From: Brachypodium distachyon
Taxonomy: Eukaryota > Streptophyta > Magnoliopsida > Poales > Poaceae
Assembly: GCF_000005505.3 (NCBI RefSeq)
Contig: NC_016133.3
Coordinates: 8,308,001 to 8,372,000 of the forward strand
DNA: 64,000 nt
Direction: 5' to 3'
Each line of letters opens with the position of its first letter. The stretch's first letter is position 1. Under the pieces are notes generated by a model, which saw nothing but the letters and a program-made list of their open reading frames with translations, had not been told where the DNA came from and did no database searches. The position numbers and the translations under genes are program-made. Below are positions 36,451 to 49,800 of this stretch, piece after piece.

Positions 36451-37164
36451 TTTTTTTTACCTAGAAATTTTGGACAAGATCCAAGCTGAATTCAAATTAA
36501 ATTCAACAATTTGTTCTTCAAACCAACTCTAAAATAAATCTTAAAATTTCCCAATAATGTTCTTTCTAGCAACTATTAAAAACAAAGTAGGTACTAGGGT
36601 CCCACAAATCATTGTGGCTGCCCAATGCCTATGTCTATGTTTAAGGTGGCGTCAGTTCAATCGTTTCGCAATTACACTAGAGCTAGTACAACAATGACAA
36701 AAGTCTGTATCGGTCTTCACAGCACGGCAGGCCATGGCACTTAACCGGTTAGCACATTGTACATCCGTGCGTACGTTCATGATGTGCTATAGCACGAAGA
36801 AATTCCACATGAGACTGCACGGTTCGCCCATACACTAAAGCGGAGGCGGTACCACTGGTGGTATCTACCCCCATCATGTGAGCCACTCATTCTGCACACA
36901 AGTCTACTAATATGTGGGGTCATCAAATTATTTTAATGTGTCTTGTACTAAAGAGAGTGATTAAGAGAAAAATACTACTTGTGTCTCTCTCTTTTCTTTT
37001 GGATGGGACCACCTGGCAACTTTTCTTTTCTTTGTTTCTCTCTATTCTTTGTACGAGGCACACTACATACCTTTTTTTTCTCACTCACATAGCAGAGTAT
37101 TAAGGAAAAAAGAAAGTGACACGTTGTTGGTCAGCACGATGGTGTAGGTACCGTCGGTGGTACT

Positions 37165-37330
37165 CAGTGGCAGATCTAGGGGGTGGCCAGGGTGGTCCCT
37201 GAACCATCCTAGGATTTTGGGACCCTTCATGATCATATCAATAGCACTCACAAAATAGAAAAAAAAATTGATTTTCATGATTAATATTACTGTTGGACCA
37301 CTCTGAATTTCTTAGCTAGGTCCGCCACCT
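37165..37330. mobile_element. hAT-like MITE
   Basis: Ends CAGTGGCAGATCTAGG and CTAGGTCCGCCACCT are imperfect inverted repeats. The flanking 8-mers GTGGTACT and GTGGTACC match at 7 of 8 positions, as expected for a hAT target duplication. Confidence 0.6.
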
Positions 37331-37714
37331 GTGGTACCACGAGGTTTGGCCTGATAGCCGGATCCAGTCAGTCTTCGCCTTTCGATTCACACACATGTAG
37401 CAAGCAGTATGCACAAGCAAGCAAGCAAGCCACGCTTGTCCCAAACTGGAGTATAATGCTTCGCACCAAATTTCAGGGAAAAGAAAATCAAGATATCAAT
37501 GAAGCGTCGGCCGGCGGCTACCGTGCCATCGGGGAAATAGCGAAGGTGGAAAAAGCAAGAGCTGATCATTATTGGTAGCTTGCTAAATCAGTATATCATT
37601 TAGATATCATGCCCTTGCTCTTCCTCAATCTAGCCTAACCACAGGCTGGGCCTTGCGTCTTGAAATTTACTTGAACGAGTAAATGGCCCACATTTGTTTC
37701 AATGTCGTTTTGTT

Positions 37715-37772
37715 TACTCCCTCCGTCCCAAAATAAGTGACATGAACATCACTTATTTGAGATAGGGAGTAT
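37715..37772. mobile_element. Stowaway-type MITE, very short
   Basis: TACTCCCTCCGTCCCAAAATAAGTGA pairs with TCACTTATTTGAGATAGGGAGTA; total 57-58 bp. Confidence 0.82.
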
Positions 37773-38287
37773 TTATGTACTTTAATAAAGAGTAGAATAA
37801 GGGATACGCATATCCTTTTCCAGGACATAAGTGGGGATCATGTTCGACACACAAATATGCAAGCGAGCCAAACCCTTGACACCAAAGTGTAACAACAGGG
37901 CTGCTGTTGTTATTACCATGGAGAATCAAACTTGTGCAGATACAACATCTTCTCGGTTTCAAATATAATCAAATCTATGCATATAGACCCCGCTACATAT
38001 TCTGAAGAATATTATGGATAGTACATAACAAATGAGCATCAGCTTTTTCACAATATCCCACTGCTCAAGGTAAAACAACATACAGTTGATTAAATTAACA
38101 AATGCATGAGTAGCAGGAAAATCGTTGCTGGCTACACCTCATGAATGATTGCTCTTACAACACCAGTTGCCAGAATGGCAAGAGGGACTATATTATCTAT
38201 CTTTATCCATCTATGCACAGAGGTGATCATTTATAACATGGCGACTTGAAGCAGCTAAAATTTGTACCTAGTCTTAACTTCGACTCT

Positions 38288-41200
38288 TTACTTTTGTTCA
38301 TCATTTGGTACAGGCATTCCAGTATTCCTAAGGGTTTCAGGACCATTAGAAGAAATATAATTTTCTTCAGCTTTTACAGGGTGGAAAACAGGTGTTGCTC
38401 CATGATACCTCTGGGCATTCAGCTCCATGGCTGCCTCTGATGAAGATTTGGCTTCTGTGACATTGGCATAAATGTTAGATTGTCAAGTTTATCCCCAACA
38501 AAAAAGTTCATTCTCCAACTTAGCCAACGACACATTCATCCAGTAAGGATAAGTAGAAACTACAAAGCTTGTTTATCAGAAGTGCCAGCTTCTACTTATA
38601 CATGGCGCCTTAGGTGGTTATGCCAAAAGACCAAAGGTGCAACATGGAAAAGCATAGACTTCTTATATTTAGTAGTAATCAGTAGTAAAACAATTTTTCA
38701 CATAAATATACCTGCATTTGATCAATAAGCACCAAAAGTAATAAGAGAGCGTTCAAGATCAAATTCTGTCTATTGTGTATTTATGGAAGGTTTATTTAAA
38801 TTTAGTACTTTAATAGTCCCATCATTTTTCTAACACTCCCTTCAATGTATGGTAGCCTTTATCAAATGAAAATATTCATTTGATCCCCACAGAAAAATGT
38901 TCACTTGATCCTCACAAAAATAAATGTTCATTTGGTGAAAATTTTAAATCGTTCTTGGTTCAGACACCAAATCATAAGGAGTTAGTTCTTAATTCATCAA
39001 ACATCTCTTAAAGAAAATCCATCTATACTAACAAAAAATGTATTTGAACCTTAAACTTTGAACAGATTCTTAATGAACTAAGACCTACCTTATCAATTTT
39101 ATTCAGGGATTATTTTTATGTTAATTGCTGTCTGAAGCATGCAATTTCAAATTTTGACCTGATAGTTTGCACTTCAAGCGTGTCATCACAGAATAAGTTA
39201 AATGAATGTGAGTAATAAACTGAACATGGCACATTTTCAATTAAGTTCTACTCACCATTTATTTTTCCACGTGTGATAAGAACACGGAGGTAGTCCCGGA
39301 ACCCTGTCAATACTAGGTTTTCTTGCAAAGCATTTATCTCGGAAATATTCTTATCACATGACGTCGCCGCAAATGAACTTCTATAAATATCATTTCCAAA
39401 CGAAGTGTCTTGCTCATCACACATTAGTGCTTGTGTTCCTGGAGATGCAGGCCTGGGATCAACATTATGCTGATCTGTACAGGCTTTGCTATGGATGTCC
39501 ATTGGAGAAGCTTCCTTCAAGTCTTGCACTTTGCTCCTATTATTATTTAAGCCATAATTTGCATGAAATTCCTTCTCAACTTCCACCTCCACCCCTTTAT
39601 TGTCTGTGGACATAAGCAAAAAACTGGAGTTAAACAACCATCTAGACTCTAGAGTGACAGCAATCACCATATTAATTGCACATTGGACCAGGTATTATGT
39701 ATTCTTTTTTTTTGACCGAAGGTATTATGTATTCTTACCTCAGTTATGATTTGAAACATGACAAGATAGTGTTACCATCAGGTTCGAACCAGATCAAGAT
39801 AAAAAAAAAGACCGCCGATTTAGTGACTAAGCCCCGTCCACAGGTGCCACGTGCCACAAAGCTTGGATGGCATGCAAGCTATAGACTCCTAAGCTTGTAG
39901 TTTGGTTTTGGGGAGTGCCTTCTCTAGCTTTCAAAGAAGTCTTTGTGTTTGTTATAAAAACCTTGTAACAAACTTTAGGCTGTATGCATCTTGTGCAAAG
40001 GCCGGGGGTAATAAAACTGCTATGTCCTAAAAACAAAGTGACTAAGCCCTTTCCGCAGGTGCCAAGTGCGACGCTTGTGCCACTCAAGCAAACTATACAC
40101 TGTAGTATTCAAATTGATACCAACTCTATAAAATGTCTATTAGTGATGGTAATTGAAGTTTTGTCACACTATTAGAAGTATGCAATATAATTAAGGATCC
40201 ACTAACACATAAAATAAGCAAGCTTGTGTCCCAACTCCAAATTGAAACAATGCAAGTCTAATTAGCACCTAATTGGCATCAAATCTTGGAAATTAATAAG
40301 CCATTTCGTACTAAGGTACAACAACTAAATTAAGAGCTTGAGTGAGGTGGCACAAACATGGAAGTGAGGAGTGAGATTGCATCCATGTGGCACTTGACAC
40401 CTGGGCCTAAGTCAACAAAGTGGTTTGGTTTCTTCTACCCTGGCCCTGTTCAAACCTTATGGTAACAATATCTGGTTTGGTTGGTTATTTTCACAAAATC
40501 TGGTGTAACTTGCAACTGAGTAGAATACCTGGTCCAAAGTACAGTTTACTCTATTCATTAAGCTCTTCCTTTCATGAAAGAGGGATATGCCACGATCCAA
40601 ACTTTGAATATGAAGGAGGTGCCCTCATGTCTGTTATGTCCACTCACGCATGCTGTATCAGATGCATGCCATATTGATCTCAGATAATGATATGATCCTA
40701 ATTGAACTTCCCATGAAAACGAGCACAAGACATCAGGGTGGCATTATTGTTTTAGCTCTTGCACTGACATAATTTTATTATTTCTGTTGTTTGGAACATT
40801 CAATGGTATCGACACATCTTCATGTTCACCTTGTCGTTATGGTCTGTTAGATTATTTGATCCCCATTGGTGCGCAGCACTTGCACCATATTAAGATAAAC
40901 ATGTGGAAGCAAACTGTAGTGGGAAAACTCCTCGGAAAAAAAAACTGTAGTGGGAAAGCAAATACAAATAGCAACCTGCAAACTATCTGCAAATTCTGCT
41001 GATTAATAAACATGGATGACTGTCATTGTTTCTTCTTCGTTCAAAACAAAAGGAAAAAGTGCACAGTGTTTATCTAAAACTTATTTCTTATTGCCAATGC
41101 CTGGTTCACATAACACTAATGTTTATTCCAAACTCAGGCTTTCTGAATAATTTAACAAAACAGAAAGAAGATAAAACATTACCAGCTATTGTGGGAAATG

Positions 41201-44200
41201 CTTCTGCTGCCTTTCTGCATGCAATCACCACATGCTTGACTAGATCATTGACATCACTAAGATGGATAGTGTTTGCTAGTGGAGACCTGAGAATAATGCA
41301 TTTCATCAAAAGATGATACAAGCACATGTACTCTCTGCGATCCATAAAAAGTGTCGCCCGCTTAGTACAAAATTTGTACTAACTTAGTATAAAATGAGCG
41401 ACACTTTTTATGGATCGGAGGGAGTAATAAATAGGGAGAAGATCATCATTGTAATTGTTTATGCAAATATACTTGTGTTTAAATTAAATATGCTTCTTTT
41501 TCAACTTTATAGCTGAACCCAAGAAAGTACTGTGTCAATTATGTGGAATGGGCCATCTGAAATGCACTAGTTACAGGAAGCTAACGCTGTAAAAACAATG
41601 GGATTACATGTTTTGATAGTCCATCTCTAGAGTATTTTGGCAATTGAACTACCTCTGCATCATTTAATTGGGCAATGGACCAATTTCCTGTACTCAGTTA
41701 TTTGATAAATTTTTTATCTCAATTACCTGTAAATCATTTTAGACGAATTACTTTGGGAATAACAACCGTTATGCCCTCCAAATCCTGTGCAAGAAGGTGT
41801 AAGCTGTGAAACATCTGAAAGATTCACCTAGCACACAAGAACAGTCACAAAAGTTTTGAGTCAGAAAACACTACAGTGATGAGCTTTAGTAAAAAAAATG
41901 TGGCAATAAAAGTGACAACAAGAATGAAACAGCTGATTTTTTTTCCCATCCATCCAAAGAAGAGAAATGTGTTGAGTTGCAACTGCGAGTGTTAGCCCTT
42001 TCTTTGGCTTGTACATATTATTTTCTTCTATTAATGCATCGAGACGCAAGCTTTGCGTTTTCTCGAAGAAGAAAGAAAATAAGAGAAGGGATTATAAAGT
42101 AAACACATAACTCAATAAAATTCCTCAATACTCAGTATTCAGTCAAATTCCTTACTAAACTCAAATTCAAACAAGCAGCCAACTCCTTTGGAGCATACCT
42201 GTTGAAATTGCATTTCTGATAGTGAATCTTCTTGAGATATTTTTCTACGCGCTGGAGAACATTTGTACCCTGAGGATCCGATGGCACCATTCAGAGCGGT
42301 ATTAGCTGCTTGCTGAATGTTATTTCTATCAGATGTATTGTCCCCTTGAACTAAAGCTCGTCTTTCTTCACTTCCTTCAAAGTTCTTACAGTCCATACAT
42401 CTACAGTTTTTGGAGCAAAGGATATTCGCTTGGAAGCATTCACAGTACTTCTTTAAGCATCCTGACTTCTTGCAATGACAGCCTTTATTGTGCTTTGGTC
42501 GAAGAGGTACTGCTCCAGAATTATCCTGATAGTCAAGTAAGATTGTTCAAACATATGCGACTGAAGCACAAGAAAAATGTGTTTATTTAAGGATAAAGCA
42601 TGAAAAAGTAAAATAAAGTAGGGATTAGTATAAGAGGCAATGAAGTGCTAACTCCGTCCTTTCTTGTATTTCATTTTAGAATCCAATGGGTCCATGCTAT
42701 AGAACTTTGACCACCAATATATAAAAAGTTACATGAATTTGCCACATCCTAATGTTATTACTAGATTTTTTGTCAAGAATACTTTTATCTTGTTATACTT
42801 TTATAAATCTTTCTAAATTCTACACAGAAAAGGTAGTGACCAAAGGCAGGAGAGTACGTATAGTGTAATGAAAATGAGACTTTACTGCCAATTAAGTTCA
42901 GTAACATTGTGGCTGCACAATATAGTAATTCAATTGGACGGGCAGAAGATAAACATCAGTTCAGAATAATTGGTAAGGGATACAAAGTAGGTGAAAAGCT
43001 AAATGTGGACATATAAACGACATGCTAACTGTCTTGCTGAGTGGAATAATCAGATATATGCCCCTGAGCTTTAAGCACACTACAGCGTAGTAAATATACA
43101 CAACAAATTCATCGGTCAGAGAAAAGCCTGACTTGATGTTATGTAACACCTCAGGGATGCTATCATAATTTTTAGCTCTGATAGCAACAAAAGAGTAATT
43201 AGAGATCGCGGAGGCAAACAAGTTCAAGTTAATGTGTCATCTAAATACTCCAATTTCAACTTTTAGTACTACATCTTTTGGAAATATATTTTTCTATTCC
43301 GCTGATAGTTAGCAGAAAAATGTTTGACAGCAAAAATTACAATAATTTGCATGCTGAGTAAGAGATATAAAGAGCACATGAACTATTACTAGAGGTTATT
43401 AACTAGTGTACATAATATATTACATGTAGTTCATAAGTTCAACCAGCATTTATCAAACAATTTTATTGGAGGAAAGTACCTTTCGAACATTGACTGTACT
43501 TGGGCCATTTTCAATTTTAGGCTGAAAAGCAAGTGGGTTACGGAGGAGAGTCGCTTCAATAGCTCCCTTCCTGATTTTTTCGTTCTCACTGTTGTTTCCA
43601 CAATTTGAACAATTACAACCATCGCAACTTACACGTGCTGCAAAACACTCACAATACCTAACAAATAAATATCAAGTTAGCGAGTTTACCTTCAATAAGC
43701 AATAATAGGATGTTTCATCATTAATGTGTATTCACAAAAAAATGATCAACTGGTTACAAACTCTGCAAACTTGAAGGTACTGCTTGTTTTACAGAGTGCA
43801 GGAAAACTGAAAGTGCAAAAGGAAATAAAACATGACCCGATGATTAGCAATAGTCATCTCCTATGAACCCAACATAAATTCTGATCTGTTCAACGATAAC
43901 TCACGCTAGTGCATATAATATAGCTAGTTTGGCACGAATGTACCGCTAATGATAACACACGCTAGTGCATATAAATACAGCAACCTATTTCTCATCCTAT
44001 TTGAGCTCTTTGCAATACTCTTAGGACAATCCTAAAAAAAGAAAATCTTAAGAGAGTACTAAACAGTTAACTGAGCACACATCTTGTTAACCATTGATAG
44101 CGAGCCTGATTTTAATAGCAATGTAAGAATGCCCATTATTCTGTTTTTTTCCAATAGTACATTTGCTTTGTGTTGTTAACAAGAAAATGCATGGGCAGAG

Positions 44201-45429
44201 GAAAATAGTACTCACAGCTTCAAACATCGTGAATTCTTACAGTTACAGTGCTTCCTTTTCTTTGGGGTAACATTCTTTACTTCAGCAGCAGGCTTCCTGG
44301 GCAAATAAAAGTACACTTGGTTAGTAAGAAACATCTTCCAAGTATACACTCCTGATTTTCTTTCCAAGGCAGAAGAATCATACATGAGGGACAAACTTGT
44401 TCTTTTGTTATATAGACAATGAGTAATAGTAATTTATTTTGAAAAAGAGCTGAAAATTGTTTTTTGGTAACCGAAGTGTCTCTAACAATTAACAAGTTCC
44501 AGGAAAAATGTCAAACAACCAGTTGTCGAAACAAAAATGAATGGTGGATGGAACAAATTATTGAAAAAATAATCAGATCACAAATAAAGGGGAACTAGGA
44601 GTATGACAGTATTGTAGCAGAACACCATTATCTATTCTATCTTTTAAACCGGATATGCCCTTTCAATTGTGATCTGAGGTGTAAGATCCAATTAAGAAAC
44701 CTACAGAAACTCCATTGTTTCGCTGATAACAACCGACAGAATTAACATGCGAAACTATGATAAATAACATACATTTCCAACAACACATCCACAGCTTCAC
44801 GTATGAAAATGCTAAGCTTCAATACTCACCAAGTGCAAAGTGCAATAGCCTACAACTAAATCAGTCTCACTTACCTTTCACAAGATTAATATAATTATGT
44901 ACATGCATATCTGTATAGATTACACAACATGGTGAGCCATGCCAGAGTATCCAACTCTAAAATTTAATCTAAGCTAATTATTCTCTTATCAGCTTAGAAA
45001 TTCTTATAATAACAATAACATATTTCTCAAAAAAATCAATAACAAAGAGTGTTACTACATATGAGATAATTGAACGTATACTTATCAGTCCTCAAATTCA
45101 GTTAAAAGAATTGAATTCCGATGCCACCAACTCATTTAAACAGAACGATACCACAAGCAACACGATTTGGAAAACGTAAACTGAACTATATCCTTGACTG
45201 GAAGAAAAGAACAAATCCACATGCAAATACACCAAAACGGAGTTAAAATTCTAAGCAGGGAGCTTGCTCACATCGGGGTGAAGGCCACGGGCCACGGCCT
45301 CGGCACCGGAGCCGCTGGCTTCTGCTGCTGCGGCGCCACCACCGGCGCCTTCATCCCGCCCGCAGCGGCTGGAACAACCGGCTTGGGCTGATGGTTCGGC
45401 GGCGGCGGCGGCTGCTTCTCTTGCTCCAT
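38288..45429 (-). CDS. CPP family (tesmin/TSO1-like CXC) DNA-binding protein
   Basis: Eight exons on the minus strand join in frame to 487 aa: 45429-45272, 44296-44216, 43657-43480, 42525-42199, 41827-41727, 41286-41183, 39603-39256 and 38454-38288. The N-terminus is Pro/Gln-rich ([11 protein letters not shown]). Two CXC domains follow. The first starts [20 protein letters not shown] (~67-105). The second starts [19 protein letters not shown] (~152-190). The conserved linker [10 protein letters not shown] lies between them. Exon 6 has the family segment [23 protein letters not shown] proteins bind zinc through these cysteines, recognise TTTAAA/CHR-like DNA, and some members work in cell-cycle (DREAM-type) complexes and reproductive development. 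The second CXC domain lies in exon 4, while the first is split over exons 2 and 3. Introns 5 and 6 hold MITE and LINE debris. Confidence 0.95.
39690..39736. repeat. Micro-insertion with T-tract and 17-bp target duplication
   Basis: A 17-bp perfect repeat starting AGGTATTATGTATTC (39690-39706, 39720-39736) flanks 13 bp, T7 plus GACCGA. On the minus strand the insert reads TCGGTC plus A7. It lies in CPP intron 6. Confidence 0.65.
39819..40104 (+). repeat. ~66-bp direct repeats flanking a LINE 3'-end fragment
   Basis: Diverged copies starting GTGACTAAGCCC occur at 39819-39887 and 40038-40104; both carry CAGGTGCCA and AAGC...CTATA. Between them is a segment with GTAACAAACTTTAGGCTGTATGC and GGCCGGGGGTAATAAA, resembling the 3' UTR of grass LINEs. 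The minus strand at 59160-59220 has a related sequence. It lies in CPP intron 6. Confidence 0.55.
40911..40957. repeat. Micro-insertion with A-tract and 16-bp target duplication
   Basis: AAACTGTAGTGGGAAA occurs at 40911-40926 and 40942-40957. The 15-bp insert between is ACTCCTCGG plus A6. It lies in CPP intron 6. Confidence 0.65.
41329..41426. mobile_element. Stowaway-type MITE in CPP intron 5-6 region
   Basis: TCCATAAAAAGTGTCGC pairs with GCGACACTTTTTATGGA; ends TACTCTCTGCGA and TCGGAGGGAGTA. The hairpin begins about 40 bp upstream (in gene orientation) of the 3' splice acceptor of exon 6. Confidence 0.9.
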
Positions 45430-46863
45430 CACCAATCCAGAATGCCCACCGAATTAGGTCACCGATAGCAAAATCCCACGGCAGGGTGTGCAATCCCGGA
45501 CCGAGACCACCACGCCTCGAGGCTCAGAGCCGAATCTCCCAGCTCGAGCTCCAGGAATTGGGAGGGATTGGATCAAGAGCTCCAGAACAGGGCGAGTTCA
45601 TGGACTCGTCCAATTTCAGGAAGCAGCGCAAACCAGGAGGCAAAAAACAATGGAGCAAGTCGAGGGATCATGCCCAAGAGGCCAAATTTGCGTCGGAAAC
45701 GCAGAGATTAAGACAGGTCGGAATCCGGAAGGAGAAGAGATAAGGAAAGGTGAAATCTTTGTGAGATTTGAGGGATCGAAGAGGGTGAGGAGGAGGTGGA
45801 GGTTGGGGGAGAAGAAGCTAAAGGCAATGGAGGCTTTGGTCTCTTCGCAGTTTTTTTGAATCTGAAATATTTTATGCATTTATTAGTTATTCTAACTTCC
45901 ATTATTTCCTTCTGTTTTTGCGCCCCCGAATTTTGGCAGAAGAACGGATGATTCTTCCTCTGATTTCGACGGCTCTCCGTTTGAAATACTCCACCAATTT
46001 TGGTACAATCCAAGTTTAAATTTTAGAGGCTAACAAGAGATCTCAAATAACAAAGGCACCACACGTTAATCTGGTACTAGCAGTTAAACAGGGCTTGATT
46101 AGTACACTTTTGTTGATTACTATTCATATGTATTTTTCTGTTTTTATTAATTCTTCTAAATACAATTAGATATTTTCCACCTTTATAGATTTTTGAAACT
46201 TCTGGATAACATTCGGTTCTGCAGGATGTTTTTGATGCATTTTACCGTCCGTTAAGAACTGGCAAACACTTGTGGAATGGCATTCATGGTTCTTGAATGC
46301 AGAGATGGAAAAAAAAAACTTGAATGCAGAGAATGTTAAAAGCTGAAAAAAAAAACTGTAGAGAAGTGAATTTCAAGTGTTGCATGTAAAATTCTTGCAT
46401 TTCTCAAAATTCTCTCGTATTACAATACTATTTTCTTAAAAATATGCTCCGCAACACTTGAAATCGGTGGATTTCAAGTGTTCTAAGACATTTATATGGA
46501 TCGAAGAGAGATAAAAAATAATAAAAAGATGCAATAGAATAATGAACGTACTACATATGAAAGACCTCTGAACGCGTCGTGAAAGAGTTACCCTTTTTTA
46601 GGGGAGCTATGCCGCGACGGCGCGTGCGTTGGGCAAACGGCTGAATGTGGCTGGCCGCGTCACCGAACAATTATCGAGAGTCTCCCTTCTCTAAAGGCCC
46701 AGCTCCGTAGCCCATCTAAAAGCCCGAAGAAAAGTCGCGACCCGGCCCACGAAGCTAGCCTGGCGTGTACACGTGGCACTTCGGTGGCGCCACGAGACGA
46801 GAGGAAGGAAAAGAGCAGCGAGCCGAGGGAAAAGGGCAGCCGGAGACGGGAGGAGGAACAGCC
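45430..46863. other. Intergenic between divergent CPP and DUF3119 genes
   Basis: Shared upstream region. The CPP side (45430-45860) is purine-rich on the plus strand and probably 5' UTR. It contains an A-tract micro-insertion at 46292, and a GC-rich promoter/5' UTR of the DUF3119 gene from about 46600. Confidence 0.55.
46292..46332. repeat. Micro-insertion with A-tract and 14-bp target duplication
   Basis: CTTGAATGCAGAGA occurs at 46292-46305 and 46319-46332. The 13-bp insert is TGG plus A10. Confidence 0.6.
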
Positions 46864-49800
46864 ATGGCGACCACTCTCTCGTTATCTTCTCCCCTCTTCC
46901 TCGCTGCTGCTCCGCCCAAAGGTACCTGCCTCCGAGAACTCCTCCTCTGACTGCTGTTCTTGCCATCTACGCGTAGTCGGTGGCCCGATAGTCCTGTAGT
47001 AATCGGCTAACCGCTGAAGCTGTCAATTTTCTCAATGTGGTAGCTTGAGCTGGCCACGGTGGATTCGGTATATAGGTCCTGTTAGTTTGGAAACGGTGTA
47101 TTCAACAGACGAATTCACACTGGATCTACCAGCTATGTGTAGCTTTAGTAGGCTTCAGTTTCTCCAGAAACACTGTCTGACGTAGTACTGCAGTAGTACC
47201 TGGAAATATGTAGCAGGGGTTGGATGCTTAATCTTGTAAAAAAGGTGGTTAATTTTTGTTCCACCAAATCTTTCAGATTTGCACATATGTCGTATGTTGA
47301 ATATTGGTCCTTGATGAAGGCGTAATTGTTGGTTGGAATAGGGGAACACTTGCATTGGCACAAAGATGCAACTAACGTTTTTTTTTTTCAATTTTGCAGC
47401 TACAAATGTGATTCTGCGTGGAGTGGCTTCAGCTAGTCCATCATGGAACAATGCAAAACTACCATGCAAGTGGTATTATGATGGTACAGCGCATGGCAGG
47501 AAGCAACAGCGACACACATCAATAGTATATGTGGTTAGTCACAAACTTCTTTGTGCAGTCTACATTTCTCAGTACCTCCTAATCTGCTCTACTTCTGATT
47601 GTATTTTTGCATCATAAGAAGACTATTCATATAAAACATTGGCACTAATGCCTGGTGAATAGTCATATTGTCTAGACGTCTACCACCAATCAAATCATTA
47701 TCCTAAGAGAAGGGTATGGAATAGGCAATTTATATACTCCCTCCGTCCAACAAAGGATGTCTCAAGTTTCTCAAAACTTGAATGTATCTAGACACGACTT
47801 AGTGTATAGATGCATTCAAATTTAGCCAAAGTTGAGACATCCTTTGTTGGACGGAGGGAGTACTTTGTGATGACAGAGAATCCCAACCAACAATGATCCT
47901 CTAGATTAGTAAATCAAGGGAATTCTTTCACTCTATTTTTCTTTTTCACCGTACCGTAGCTTAGCTGCTTAGGTACCTGAAAGTAGGGAATTTCATGGTT
48001 GATAATTGTGTGTAGCATTGCAGTTAAAAGATCCATGCCTGTCTATCTGCCATTCCAAAGTCACATTGCATTCTTTATCCAAAATTTGGTATTTAAATGG
48101 AGTATATTTACTTTCTGCCAATATTGTAACTTATTCTCTCTATGATCGCCATTTGCTTGTATGTGGCTGCCTCTGGCTTATACAGTTGTACTGCCAAATA
48201 TTATAGCATTTTCTTGTTTCCTTTTGCAACTTCATACCTGTATAAACAATGCGACATAGACATGAGGAAAGTGTCTTCCAGAAGATCCTGGAGATACTAA
48301 GTTGCACTGTGAATTTACTGGAACATAGAAATCATCATGTGAAAGTTAACATTTTACATGTGATGTCTTACATTTTGTTCAATCTAGTAACCTGTATGCC
48401 TCTTGCAGTTTGGAAGAAGGACAAAGACCACCAGAGAAACAGTTGTTCCAGACCCAGATTACCGACTACCGATTGCTATACTTGGTGAGCTCTAGAGGTA
48501 GCAAATAAAACATCTCTGTTCTCTGGACATGTACTTTTACATCAACTAAAGAAGATATAGTATCTTTTAGCACGGTAATGTCTCCACTTGGTAACCAGCA
48601 TTGCTTAAATCCAGGGATAGCTGGTGCATTTGCATACGCAGACAATCTTCTTGCTGCTGCACCTGTAGGCCTACTGGGGCTGCTTCTTTTGTTTCAGGTC
48701 AGTCTGTCCTGAGTGTGCTCTGCTTTTAGACAATCTGTGTGCGGCATTGCTGAACAAATACTAGCAGAGATCTCTAAATTTTTTCACAGAGCATCTTTAG
48801 CTAAAGTCTTAGTGATCATGCTATGCTACTACAGTTCACCTACTGTACTATCACAGAAACTATGATACTATCACACTGATGTCAGAGCTCTATTACTAAC
48901 CTCACTTCAACTCAAACTGAGTTACACAGTAAAGACATATTGAGCTCCAGAATCATCAGGTTGACACTGGTTTTCCCTTCCTGCTCTTGACAGCATTGTC
49001 AACATATTCCTCAGGAAAAAAACATTTTTAACTTATAACTTATCATGTTGCTCTTAAAACAAGGGGTATGGCATTGATATCATTATCTTGACCTTTAATA
49101 TTTTAAAAAGAAATGAGTTGGTCGTGGTCCGTTCAACCTCACTGAGATTAACTTTAAGTTGCCAAGAAATTAATTACCACAATTATCATACCATTATATG
49201 GTACACATATGTATCATGATCTTTTGGTTTGGTGATTCGCTGATGCATATTTTGAGATAACTTTTAATTTCGCACAAAATTAGGGACTATGATGACATGA
49301 GCATTTAAAAAACTTATGCAAAAAAGAAACTTCTGTTCCAGCGCACCAGCATTTAGCTCATATACTAAATTATCCTGGTCATTTTGTCACTATGGTTTGT
49401 TTTTGTGCTAATGCTGACACAGATTTATTCCCTCATCTTTTGCAGACTACTAGAGTAAGATTCGTCTTTGATGATGACTCCCTGGTTAGTGCATTCTACA
49501 TTTCTACCATTTGGAGTAAAATAATTATGTGGGAGTATGCCAACAAATTATGTAAATCTGTTCTAAAACTGGTTTCTTGATTATATGTGAGCATTTATTC
49601 TATAATGACTGAAATATGCGCACAACATGTATAATATTCTTGTTGGTAAGTTAGCAATGCCCCCACAACCACAACAAAGCTCAGTAAACATGTTTTGTGT
49701 AAGCTCACATTCTACTGAGTACTGGTCATTTTTTGGCTACCATGCTGTGTTACAAACTGAAACACTGATAACTTTTCTTGAGTGATGCTTCTTCTTTGCC

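Larger units (their letters stand above)
26741..38287. other. Large gene-poor, repeat-rich intergenic block
   Basis: 11.5 kb without a complete gene. It contains the MFP 3' UTR, five or more Stowaways, a photolyase-like fragment (28569), GC-rich unannotated stretches (29450-31000, 33820-34200, 35050-35720), a solo LTR (31297-32640), a SMART fragment (35312-35428), a tandem array (35810-36090) and a hAT-like MITE (37165-37330). Long open frames in the GC-rich parts run on both strands at once and match nothing I recognise, so I do not call them genes. Confidence 0.6.
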
